Positions 23,929-34,658 of a DNA stretch of 64,000 nucleotides are shown piece by piece. The notes under the pieces are model-generated. The model was not told the origin of the DNA and did no database searches. It saw only the letters and a program-made list of their open reading frames with translations. The stretch lies in the NCBI GenBank assembly GCA_036971715.1, contig JAVHJL010000004.1:2356001-2420000 (forward strand), read 5' to 3'. Positions within the stretch are counted from its first letter, which is position 1; every line of letters starts with the position of its first letter. The position numbers and the translations under genes are program-made. Source of the stretch: Arthrobotrys musiformis (Eukaryota; Ascomycota; Orbiliomycetes; Orbiliales; Orbiliaceae).

Positions 23929-24791
23929 AAGATGGTCTAGCTATGTTTTTGCTTTCTTTTTTTTTTGTGACCTTTCCCTCGTCTCCTCCCCACCTCCTTT
24001 CATTTCCTCTACCCCTAAAAACCAAAAGCCGCTCTGTTCGGTCTATCTTGCGCCCTACTATGGCACTTCACATTCCGCACATTTCCTCTTGTCCCAGCAT
24101 CCAGGTTGGAGGCTATTAATAACCTTACACTTCGTTGCATATATGTCTTCTCCCCATGTCATCCTTGCTTCAAAAGTTTTGACTTTTCCGGCGTAGCGGG
24201 TAGCTATACACATACTTGTTGGCTTATTGTAATTATCATCCTCATTGCCGTTGTCCCATCTCTTGTTGAAACAGTGCACCCAGTTTATGGCCATTTATCC
24301 TTTTCTTTTTTTCGTTTTTGTTGGTGTACTATCTACATAGGCAGTGGGTATGTAGATGGAAGGACAAAGAAGAGAGTAACCCGCAGAGTTTCGTAACCCC
24401 GTGTAATGGCATGTTTTATTCCCTCATTTATTCACTGTCCCTCACTGTCCCCCCACCTGGGCTTCACCTCAGCCAAATCTAAATTTGGCTAAAGGGAAAT
24501 GAAAAGTTAACCCTTTCTGTGTATCATATGGTTTGTACTTCGGTGCCCAAATTTTTATTTAGCTCAGAAGATTGTTCTGGGTAGTTGTCAGAAAATCCTA
24601 CCACCCACCTACAGGATATACCAATAGATCGGGCTCTGCTCATTCCTCTGTTTAGGTATACATAGGCTCAGAGTACATACGTGCCTAGCTGTAGCGGAGT
24701 GGCATAAGTCCTACCAACATATCCCCATTCTCTTTCCATGTTTTCTATCCCCTGTACCTCTCGTACCACCACCACCACCACCACATGATGC
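23929..24791. other. Convergent intergenic region UBP3/HDA1
   Basis: 863 bp between converging stops. Holds pyrimidine-rich stretches and a short (CCA)n run near 24763-24783. No gene seen. Confidence 0.6.
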
Positions 24792-27700
24792 TCATCGCGA
24801 AAGCTTGCTCTTGATGAAATTTATAGCGTGGGGATAGGCTGCCTGTACAAGGCTATCGAGGTCATCTTCCGAAATGCCCTCGATGACCCCATACTTCAGT
24901 TTGAGTTTCCTAGCCTGGAAGGCATCGTGAGTCGCAGGAGCATATACTCGCGAGTGCTGCCACACTATTAGCCAAGGTTTCCGGTTAAACCTATATATGT
25001 ATGTATCAGGGTGTTTACCTTGTGGTACCAGTATCCAATGTTTTCGTCACGAGTAGCATTGACAGCACAAAGCGGCATCCTCGAGATGAAACTTGTGCAC
25101 GCAACGACACGGTTGACACAATCTAGTTGCAGAGTCAGCGCGCAGACATGAGATCGAAATGAGAGCGAAGCGTACCTCTTAAACTAACTAAATTCAAGAC
25201 ATTCCTGTAGCCTTCTCCGATACCAATGAACACAATCTTATCTGCATCGGAAAGACTACGGCAAAATTAGCTTTGAAATCTTCCAACAGAATTAAAAAGG
25301 AAGAGGAAGAGGAAGAGAGAAAAGAAGAAGAAGAAAACCCCTTACTCAATATAGTTGTCCCAGAGCTGAAGCATCAATGTATTTGTGTCGTCATTCACCC
25401 CACTATTCACAACCCGTTGAGCACCTTCCTATAAGGTGAGGTGAGAAATATCCTTATGAAGCAACCAACGTGTTATCATGGGTTTACCTCATCATTTAGA
25501 GTCACATATTTCGGAACATTGACGTCGATTGCTCCGAAATTCTGAGAAATCGCCCACTCTATAAAAGTTTTTGCCGGATCCATCTATAGAAACTATTAGG
25601 GAAGAGGGCCGGAATTGTGTAGCAATTAGACTACCGGATGACTCACTACAAACGAATTATGTGTCTGGATGGTATCCTTGCCGAGGTCTGGTGCCCCGAG
25701 AAGATCGGCTCTGTTGTAAAGCTTAGCAAATAGCGGGGTAAATCCAGGGCAAGGCAAGTAGGTTTACTTACGAATCATGAACAATTACAATTAATGTCTC
25801 TGCTTTGTCGAAATTTGGGCTTCATTGCCGAATTAATGGAGGAAACAATCGATAAAATCGGAGAGAACTTACGTGGCTAGGACCTGGTCCTCAAATGTTG
25901 GAGAAGCAAGCTGGTTGGAGCGCACTACGAGTAACGGGGTCATCCCATGAGTATCAAAGAGCGTCCTAGCTTGATATTGGCGAATTATATCTAGAATCCG
26001 CGCTACATTAGGGCGAGCCCAACCAAAGCCTAGTACGTCAAACACTTCAATCTAATGACGAGATCTCCTTACCATGAAGCCTCCTCGCCTTTATTTTATT
26101 CGCAGAGAGACGGTCTAGCTTTATCAGCCATGCCGGTCACACCGTTTAGGAGGTTCCAGGATATTCCCAAAAAGATGGAATCACAGAATACATACTATTT
26201 ATGGATTTGTACTCCATACATTTCCAGTATTTTGATTGTTGGATGATGACCTGGTTGACAACCTCTACGACCTTTGGGCTCGCGTGTACATCATGCAATG
26301 GCTCCGGCGGTTCTCCCATCAGGGTCCTCGCTACTGCTAGTGCAGATTTCGATATCGAGTTTAGATTGTAGCCGCCCTGTAATAAAAATGTAAGTTTCAA
26401 GTCGAGGAAGGGATGTATTTTGGGGCGGAAGTTAGATTACTTCAAGGCACACAGCGACTCTCCCATTTGCTAGTGACATAAGCATGTGCGTCATATGTGC
26501 ATATCCCGCAGGTGTTACAAAACATTCCCCAATTTTATCCCCAGCAGCAGCATCAAATCCAGCGGAAACTTGGAGGGTGTTAGAAAGCACGACAGTCTAA
26601 AATAAAGAGTGGGTGGCTTACTGATGACGAGGTCCGGTTGGTATTCGTATGCTATAGGCATCACTACGCGTTGAAATGCATAGATGTAGTCGGCGTCACA
26701 GATCCCGCCGGTCGCCCAAGGGATATTTACGTTGCTATGGCCCTCACTCATTAGCGCCAAATACTCTTTCTTCCTTTCTTGCCAATCTTGCGAAACGTAC
26801 TAGCCAATCCCCTGGCCTTCACCGCAGTACGTGAGATCTCCATCTGGGTAAGGAGGATAGAAGGTCCCTCCTTCGAATCGATGTAGCGACACGTAAAGAA
26901 CGGAGTCGTCTTCGTAAAATGCAGTTTGTGTACCATTGCCTAAAACCAGAGTCAGCTATAAAAAATACACCGGAACACTATTTCATTTAATATTTTACCA
27001 TGGTGAACGTCCCTAGAAATTATGCAAGTTGTGAGTTTTAAAATAACTACAACGCGTTGAAGGTGGGCCCATACCAATCAAGGATCATAATCTTTTTACA
27101 CTCAGGGTTGCCTTGCCGAATGACACTTGCCGCGACGGCAACATTGTTGAAGAGACAGAACCCCATTGATTTGTGTGGTTCAGCATGGTGTCCTGGAGGA
27201 CGGACAACTGCAATAGCATTTTTCACTTGTCCGTTCCATACGGCTTTACAAGTTTCAATAGAGCCCCCGCAGGACAGCTTTGCACATGTAAAAGATTGAT
27301 TGTTATAGAACACAGAATCGCCGGTCAGAGTTAGGTCGAGCAGCGATGCTTTATCTAGGTCTAAACCGGGGGGTTTTCAGTAAGCACACAGACCAGACAA
27401 AGGCGAAAAAAAGGGGTTTTAACATGCCAGGGAGAGTTGTCAGAAACCGCCAATGGTCAGGGGTGTGAACAAGCAGCGCTTCCTCTTCCGTAACTTCTCT
27501 CGCCTTTATTCGTAGCATCAATCCGTCTTCATTTTCGGGTTTGGTTCCGTCTTCTGGTAGCTTTGTTAGGCCAGCTGAGGTAAGCGCCTGATATATCACG
27601 TGAATACGACGAGGGTCTTCGGGATGAACATCTTCTTCATCAAGGGTAGCGTGGAATCTCATTCGGACATCGTAACAAAGCCCTGTACGTGAAGAGGAGT

Positions 27701-28007
27701 GTGGTAAAGCTTGCGCGGAGCTAGTTGCCGGTGCTTTAGGGCGGGTAGCATTAGCTCTTCGGCATAGGAACTGGTGAGGAGTAAGCTTTGCATAGCCTGA
27801 TCGAGATTGGGTCCCAAGGTGGTCGATGCGATTTGACAAGACATTGCTGTTATTGGCGGCTAGTTCGGTGGGGGATTGGGGTGCAAGCGGTGGTATTCGA
27901 AGCTGGCCCTCTAGAGTGTTCAAAGGACCGATGGTGTGAGCAGCAGGTTGGATGCTCGGAGAAGGGGCATCGTGCATATGCGCGTCTTCAACTATGGCTG
28001 GGACCAT
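24792..28007 (-). CDS. HDA1: Class II histone deacetylase Hda1 with Arb2-like C-terminal domain
   Basis: Zn-dependent lysine deacetylase of nuclear chromatin, acting on H3/H2B tails in yeast. Sixteen exons: 28007-27428, 27360-27075, 27012-26999, 26939-26801, 26734-26622, 26568-26441, 26376-26196, 26114-26073, 25990-25873, 25819-25772, 25710-25647, 25583-25488, 25428-25346, 25255-25176, 25122-25019, 24956-24792; 746 residues. Motifs: RPPGHHAEP (H251, H252), then DWDVHHGNGTQ (D290, H292) formed by a 14-nt exon, [27 protein letters not shown] and the GGYN loop. After the deacetylase comes the [20 protein letters not shown] linker and an Arb2-like domain ([28 protein letters not shown]). The first intron (27361-27427) fits only as GC-AG (donor GCATGT). 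The N-terminal about 90 residues are disordered. It is divergent from the CP2 gene. Confidence 0.92.
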
Positions 28008-30147
28008 AGCGAGGGAGCAGGTGAACTCAAAAGGAGGCAGGGAGCTGTCAGGAGCTATGGTAGGGATGGTAGCTCATCGAAACTGCGCTGTATGCTTATA
28101 GCTACCTAGGCCACTAAGTGAATACCCATGTGCTTACCGGCTTACTGCTGAGGTTAGTAACTTATTGGCAATAAAAGTACACCTGGGTACTAAGTAGCTA
28201 GGTACCCACTTACCTAAGTACCTAGGTATGTGTGTTTAGGTTTGATGGAAATGCATACATGCGGTGCACGCATACTGTCGCGATGTGGTGTTCCAGATCC
28301 AGGCCAATGAGGTTGGACAATCTGAGCTTCCCAAAGAGGAAAAAGGTTATGTGCTTAGGTAATCGGTATATGACATGATTAGTCATCGAAGGAGAAGGAG
28401 AATGTGTTGCAAGCAATTGAGGGGAAATTGGGGTGCCGATCGACAATTTGCCAGGTTCTCGATTGGCTCCTGCCGTCCGATCCTGCCAGGTTCTTGAATT
28501 ACGTAGGAGGGAAAACAATGACGTCAGCTCGCATTCCCTGATTCCCCGTGTTCTCTTCCTTTTCATTCTATCCTGTTCTACCCTCACCCTACAAAATGAT
28601 AGTTACTATTTTACTCTGTATTTTTACCTTTTTTTACTTTATTTTATATACGCAGTAGCAGTAGGTCCCCAAAAAAAAAAAAAAAAGGTACACACTGATG
28701 CGAGTAGACGTCACTGACACCCAGAATAGACTCAGAGTTATATGTCTGCACCTAAGGAGGCACTCTAATTATGTACTGACCTAGTACTTACTTAAGTACC
28801 TAGGAGGGAAGTATGTACAAGTCGACCTTAGCATATGAGTACCGAGAAGGTATCTAATACCCAGGTATTTGACACGGATGAGTTGTCAAATAGGTACTCC
28901 CATAAGTCCCAGATACCTGGTGAGTACCGAGGTATCTAGGTAAGCAAGCTAGGTACCTACGAGGCAACAAGTAAGGAGGGGACTCTTGGCAACTGGCCAC
29001 TTACTCTGGGTAAGTAAGTACTTACCTAGTTACTGAGGTTCTATTATAATTACCCTATGTACACCTCCCACCTGCCCCTCCTTTTTGCGGCTTAGGTAAT
29101 TTTTCCTATATCAGCACCTTCATCGCCATCATCGACGTCAACATCACCATCATCACCATCACCACCACCATCACCGTCACCATCACTCAAACTAATCAAT
29201 CAATCAATCAAACTGATTAATATCATTGACTCAATACTACTACTCCTGCTGCTACCGCATTAGCTAGCTCGGGAGATTGACCTGAGAATCCCCCGGCCTC
29301 CACTTCCTATCCTCTCAATCTAGGGTAGGTTCCTTTTTTTTTTTTTCCCTTTTTTTTTCCCTTTTTTTTCCTTTTTTTTTCCTATTGTTTTATTTTCGTG
29401 CTGCGGTTCTGTTTCTATTGAAGAGAAGAGCAGCGACCTTCGTGTCTCAGTCATGGTCAAGCATGGGTGGGAGTCCCAATAAATACTACAACAAGACTAC
29501 ACAAGCACCACCTGCGGAAGTGTATCTCACAGGCCTACACCTTACCTACCTACTTCCTACCTACCTACTTCCTACCTACCTACTTACCTAAACACTGCCT
29601 CTTTGATGCTATGGACTTCCGGCTAACCTGCAAGCAATAAGCACAACCATATACATCGTCCCCTCGGCGAGAAACCTGTTTGATCTGGTGCTGATCGGCC
29701 CGGCCTGCTGGGATCGACCATTGCCGAAAACCAAGGAACAGAACACGTTCTTGCTCACCATCCCACATACGTCACTTCATATTCCCAGTGTCCGCGGGTC
29801 TTTCCCCAGCGCGATCCAGCCCTTTTCCCCTTCTCCTTCCCCTTCACCCTCCCTGCCTTCGTTCTTTCTACCTTCCCCGCTCCCAGGTCCTCCCGCCCAG
29901 GGCACCGCCGCCTGACCTGAGAGGCACATTCACTTGCACTTACTTCAGTGCATAGGTAAATACGCTGGTTGCTGACTTGACTAAGGAAGTACCTTTGCCG
30001 GCCGGCCAGCCAGGTGTGAGGCCCACCTCTCAATCCTCCACACGTGCATAGATACCACGTCCATTCATCCATACTTATAAGTACATAGGTACATACACAT
30101 ACATTACACATACATAAGTACCTACATACCTTTATGCCTACATACCC

Positions 30148-30219
30148 ACATACATACATACATACATACATACATACATACATACATACATACATACATA
30201 CATACATACATACATACAT
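30148..30219. repeat. (CATA)n microsatellite, about 18 units
   Basis: Perfect tetranucleotide array with CATTCGTT-like decay at its right edge. Confidence 0.97.
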
Positions 30220-30435
30220 TCATCCGTTCATCCGTTCATTCGTTCATTCACTCTTTTTTTCTTTTCTTTTTCCATACATTTATTGATAATACATATAGAC
30301 TTGCTTGCTTCCTCACCCACCCTTAACCCTACCCCCTATCAGTGCTTGGGAAAGAGCGAGCGAAGGTATAAAACTTACGCGAGAGAAACTGCGAGGCCGG
30401 TATAGAAAGACCGCGAGATACAAAGGGGGGGACAT

Positions 30436-30437
<2 letters not shown>

Positions 30438-30493
<56 letters not shown>
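30438..30493. repeat. (GA)n microsatellite followed by GT-rich DNA
   Basis: About 28 GA units, then GTGTGT/GCGTGT DNA to about 30615, some 330-510 bp upstream of the CP2 start codon. Confidence 0.97.
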
Positions 30494-30501
<8 letters not shown>

Positions 30502-30945
30502 CGTGTGTGTGTATCTGTCTGTGCGTGCGTGCGTGTATGTGTGTGCGTGTGCCTTCGTGTGTATGCGTGTGTGCGTGTGTGCCTGTATCTGTATGTGTAT
30601 GTGCATGTATCCGTGTGGCACAATTACCTACCTTGCACCCAGCCTCGAATCGAATCCAGGCGCCGCCTCGCACCAAACAAACTAAGTTGTAGTCGTGGAC
30701 AGCGGGTGGCTACATACATCCACATCATATCTAACCCGCTTCCCTGATTACCTCCGCCTTACTTACCTACTTACTCACCATACATCATATCATACATCAT
30801 ATCCTACCTCCAACCCATTTAGGCAACGGGATACCAAACCTCCCACGTTCGAGGTCCCGCCCCCGCCCCGCCCCGAGGGAGCCATCATCCCATCCGCCGC
30901 TCCCAATCGATCGCAGCTAGGTTTAAATAATACTCTCGATCTGTG

Positions 30946-33787
30946 ATGTTTCGAAACAGGTATGTCTCCAGCGTCCCCCTAAAAAAAAAAACAAAAAAAA
31001 AAAACAAAAAAAAAAAAACAAGGCTTGGTTCACCGCCGGTGCCCTGATTTTCCTGTATCCGCTGCCCTCGATTCTATCCTATTTGGAGGGACATACCCGG
31101 GAAATTTCTTATCTCCTCCGCATAATTGGAGAAGAGGGGAATTGTTTTTCTTTTCCCTCCCTAGCCACCTGAACCACCCTATTTTACCTATTTTACCGTG
31201 CAATCATACAATCATACAACCAAGCAGTACCTTAAGGGCGCCTGCTAATACAATCCTTACCATAGACAATCCTCGCAAAAGCCTCCAGATGAGCTTTTCG
31301 AGAAGTTTCGCCTCTCGTTTCCAGATGTCACAAGTACGGCCGGCGAGCAGCTCCAGTCTACTGCGAGTGGGATCCATGATTTGGACATGAACCCAGCTAG
31401 GTTAGTCACAGGAAGAGTAAACGGGAGACCAGAATATTATGTAATGGGTTAATAAACGAAGGAAGAGGATGAGGAAGAAAGAATGGGCCCATTTCAGTTG
31501 AGGCCAGGCCAAACGAAAACAACCAAATCATACCAAGAGATCTATGATCCTTGCGCTAACCTGTACCTCCGTTTCGTTGATATAACTAGATTCGGACACG
31601 AAGACCTCGATCCTACACCGCGTGCTGCAGCAGAACCGTTTCGATTCACGCCGTCCTTGCTCGATCCAACTTCCGCAGCTTTCGCAGCCTTTGCAAACCA
31701 ACCACCGGGCTATTACACACCAACCCCAGGAAACCCACAGCCGCCTACGTTTTCAGAACCGAATGTCGAAGTGCAAACGCCTAGTATCGGAATAGGCATC
31801 GGACCCCCAATTACTACTGCTTCAAATGGAACTTTATTACATACAACACAAGCATATACCGCTCACGCAATTAACCCACAGCAGTTCCACAACTACCACC
31901 CATTCCTAGCTCCACCCCTTCACCAAGACTATGCACTACACAACCTCGATGCCCCAGCTTCGCCAAAGGGCAGCCCCATGGAGATATCAGGTCATGAGGA
32001 GGGGATAACCGGGTTAAAGCAAGTGTTTAATCCTCCACATGCACTAGAACCTGGACAAAACATCCCGCATCCCGGGTCCGAACAGTAAGCCACAACGAAC
32101 CTACACGGTGTTGAGATGCGCTATTGACAAAGGCCCAGATTTCGGTTCCATGTTACATTGAATGCTCCGACGGCTATGATCCGGCATCGCGATGAGATCC
32201 CCGTTACTTACCTAAACAAAGGCCAAGCTTATACGATTAGCATAATTGACACCTCGCCTCCTCCGCCTATATCTAGCGCCGTCCGCTACCGTACTTTCAT
32301 TAGAATATCTTTCCAGGATGAAGGCCAAAGGCAAAGAGCAGCCACGTGCTGGCAACTTTGGAAAGAGGGGCGTGGTACCAATGAGGCACACCAAAGAGGC
32401 GGAAAGTTGCAGGCTGTAGAGTATGTCAGTACATCGATAAATGGAGAAGAAGAAAAGAAACGCGGGCGTGCAGAAGTGGATACTGCCTCCTTTGATGGTT
32501 TTTCTGTTGTATGGGTTCCCACTCCAGGCACCTTTGAAACTGTTGTCTCTGTTCGTTTCAATTTTCTCTCCACCGACTTTAGCCATTCCAAGGGTGTTAA
32601 GGGTATACCCGTTCGCCTATGCGCAAAAACTGAAACATTGGCGTCTGATCCACCCCGGCCCTCTAACGGACAGCCAGAAGTCTGTTATTGCAAAGTCAAG
32701 CTCTTTCGCGACCACGGGGCGGAACGGAAGCTAGCGAATGACATACTTCATGTCAAAAAAACAATGGACAAACTTAGGCAACAGGCTGATGCTGCGGAGG
32801 AATCCGGTAGTAGTAAAAAGCGGAAAGACTCTATGGCCAGCAATAAATCATTTAACTTGGAGGGTGGGAAGCCGGGGAAAGCAGTAAAGCACAAGCGAAC
32901 TTGGTCTATATCATCTACGAGCTCCGCCGGCGGGAGTAAGACTAATGATGACGATATCAATCAGAAAATCAATGCTTTGCAGGACATGTTCACAAGCACG
33001 CGGCCTGTTAGTGTCTTGTATTTGAGGGGCGAAGACGAAGATGACCCGGACCTATACCCAGTCCATCTTCCAGGTGAATCTCACGATTCTCTAGATGAAA
33101 ACTGGATGAGGCGGCCATCGGCGGCAAGTATGATAAGCAGTGCCAGTGCCTCGTCATTTGTCTCCCCCAGCCCAAGTTCAGCATCTCTTCCAAGTCATCA
33201 CGACTTCCAGACCGGGGATCAAATCAATTCCGAGAATTTCCGCTCAGTGAGCCAACGTTTCACCACTAATGAAATAACAAAGGTTAAAACAAATAATGAT
33301 GCGGGTATACTTGCCGGTTGGATAGAGGCTATAGGCATCGATCCAACCTACGTTCCACCCGCCGACCGCCCACCAAAGCCTAGTAAGTTCGTTATTTCTA
33401 TCACATTCAATTATGTACTAACAAGCAGTAGTTATGTGCATTTACGTTCTCAATACCATGGCATCTACCGGGGCAGAGCAAAATTACTACAAAGCAGTGT
33501 ACCTCCGTGAACGTTCAGAAACTTGTTTGACCAACCAAATCGCCATCAAGTGTGGGCTGGATCCCACCCACATACGGCGCGTAATCCGGGTCGACGCCCG
33601 TGGTCTCCACAGCATCGTCGACGACGAAGTTGTACGAGAAATGAAAGAGGGACAGGATATGAAAGTACAGTTTCTTGATATTAGTAATGCCATGCTTTCT
33701 CCTCCGCAAACAGAATGGGCCCCGGAAATGAATGAGGAGCCGAAGGACCTATTCGACAAAGGCTGGGAGATGCGACTTTGTTTTTAA
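30946..33787 (+). CDS. Grainyhead/CP2-type transcription factor
   Basis: Fungal homologue of animal Grainyhead/LSF. The Neurospora member affects cell-wall remodelling and conidial separation. Exons 30946-30959, 31266-31400, 31482-32084, 32139-33382, 33432-33787; 783 residues. The first coding exon is only 14 nt (MFRN plus two bases) followed by a 306-nt intron; the join gives MFRNRQSSQKPPDELFEKF. The CP2 DNA-binding domain begins at FRFHVTLNAPTAMI (about residue 252) and contains YRTFIRISF, CWQLWKEGRG, and VKGIPVRLCAKTE with the Cys-rich EVCYCKVKLFRD segment, to about 470. A basic patch (KKRKDS) and Ser-rich linker follow, then a C-terminal part (YLRERSETCLTNQIAIKCGL, VDDEVVREMKEG) resembling the ubiquitin-like dimerisation end of the family. 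The final intron is 49 nt. Confidence 0.9.
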
Positions 33788-34658
33788 TTCCTTACCGGTT
33801 ATTGTTTTTGTTCTACAGCTTTCTATATCGTTTCCTGCCGCACCTGAGCAGCTCCATTGTATCTATATCTCCTTGCAGGTAACCGTTAGCATTCCAGCAG
33901 CCCCTGGAGCTAACAGCTAGTCCCACACGTACCAGACACGTGGGGGTTCATCCTCTTAACCTTTTCGGTGTGCATTGTATCCTCCGAGGATGCTCTAGGC
34001 CTTCTCCACATACAACCACACTTCATCATTGGCTCATAGGATTAGATTGCACTAGCACCACTGTTTCGATATTTATCGTTTACATCATGAACGTCTTGAA
34101 TCAAGGTCGTTTGCTGTCTCCTCGGCAGACTACTTTAGTAGTACTGTAAATATTCGTGCATAGAATTCCCCACTCTTGTAAGAGAGAAATCGCGAAGAGA
34201 GACAAAATACCCCATCTCTCTTTCAACATGTCCTCGTCAACTAACATTATAGTCAATACAAATACCTCTACTCACTCGGTAATTTTGTATTAGTTAAAGG
34301 CCGAAATTTCATTTTATGAGCAAGTACCTAGGTAGGAAGGGTTGGTATCATTACAAAAACCAGGCGAGATTTCTAGCTTTCCAGCTTTGCTACGTATAAT
34401 ACTATGACGCTTATACTCTAATACCATTTTTTACAAATCTTCACGGTATTCGGCACACAGTTTGAATTAATCACTTGAGGTCTTGGACTTCCGCCCAAAT
34501 AAATCATCGTAAATTCGTATCAGGAGTGTTGCCGCAAGAATTGGCTTTCAGATGATACTGTGGATATTAAAAGAAAGGTCCATAATACAACACTCCACCG
34601 ACCAATACTACGGGTCTGTATAGACGAAATTAAACATTCGGACAGCTTCCTGTATCGG
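33788..34658. other. Convergent intergenic region CP2/metallopeptidase
   Basis: 871 bp between converging stops, no gene seen. One AGTACCTAGGTAGG palindromic patch at 34323-34336. Confidence 0.6.

Larger units (their letters stand above)
28008..30945. promoter_or_regulatory. 2.9-kb divergent region HDA1/CP2 with dense palindromic TACCTAGGTA-like motifs
   Basis: Between two divergent regulators. From 28100 to 29060 there are many copies of TACCTAGGTA, AAGTACTTACC and GTACCTAGG-type words in both orientations, then CAT/CAC repeats (29105-29190), T-rich interruptions (29333-29390), (CTAC)n (29545-29590), (CATA)n and (GA)n arrays. Small frames inside are repeat artefacts. Leaders of both genes and their promoters must lie here. 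Confidence 0.6.

Noticed and set aside
30313..30692. Leu/Ser-rich and Cys/Val-rich open frames on both strands
   Set aside because: Artefacts of (GA)n and (GT)n arrays.
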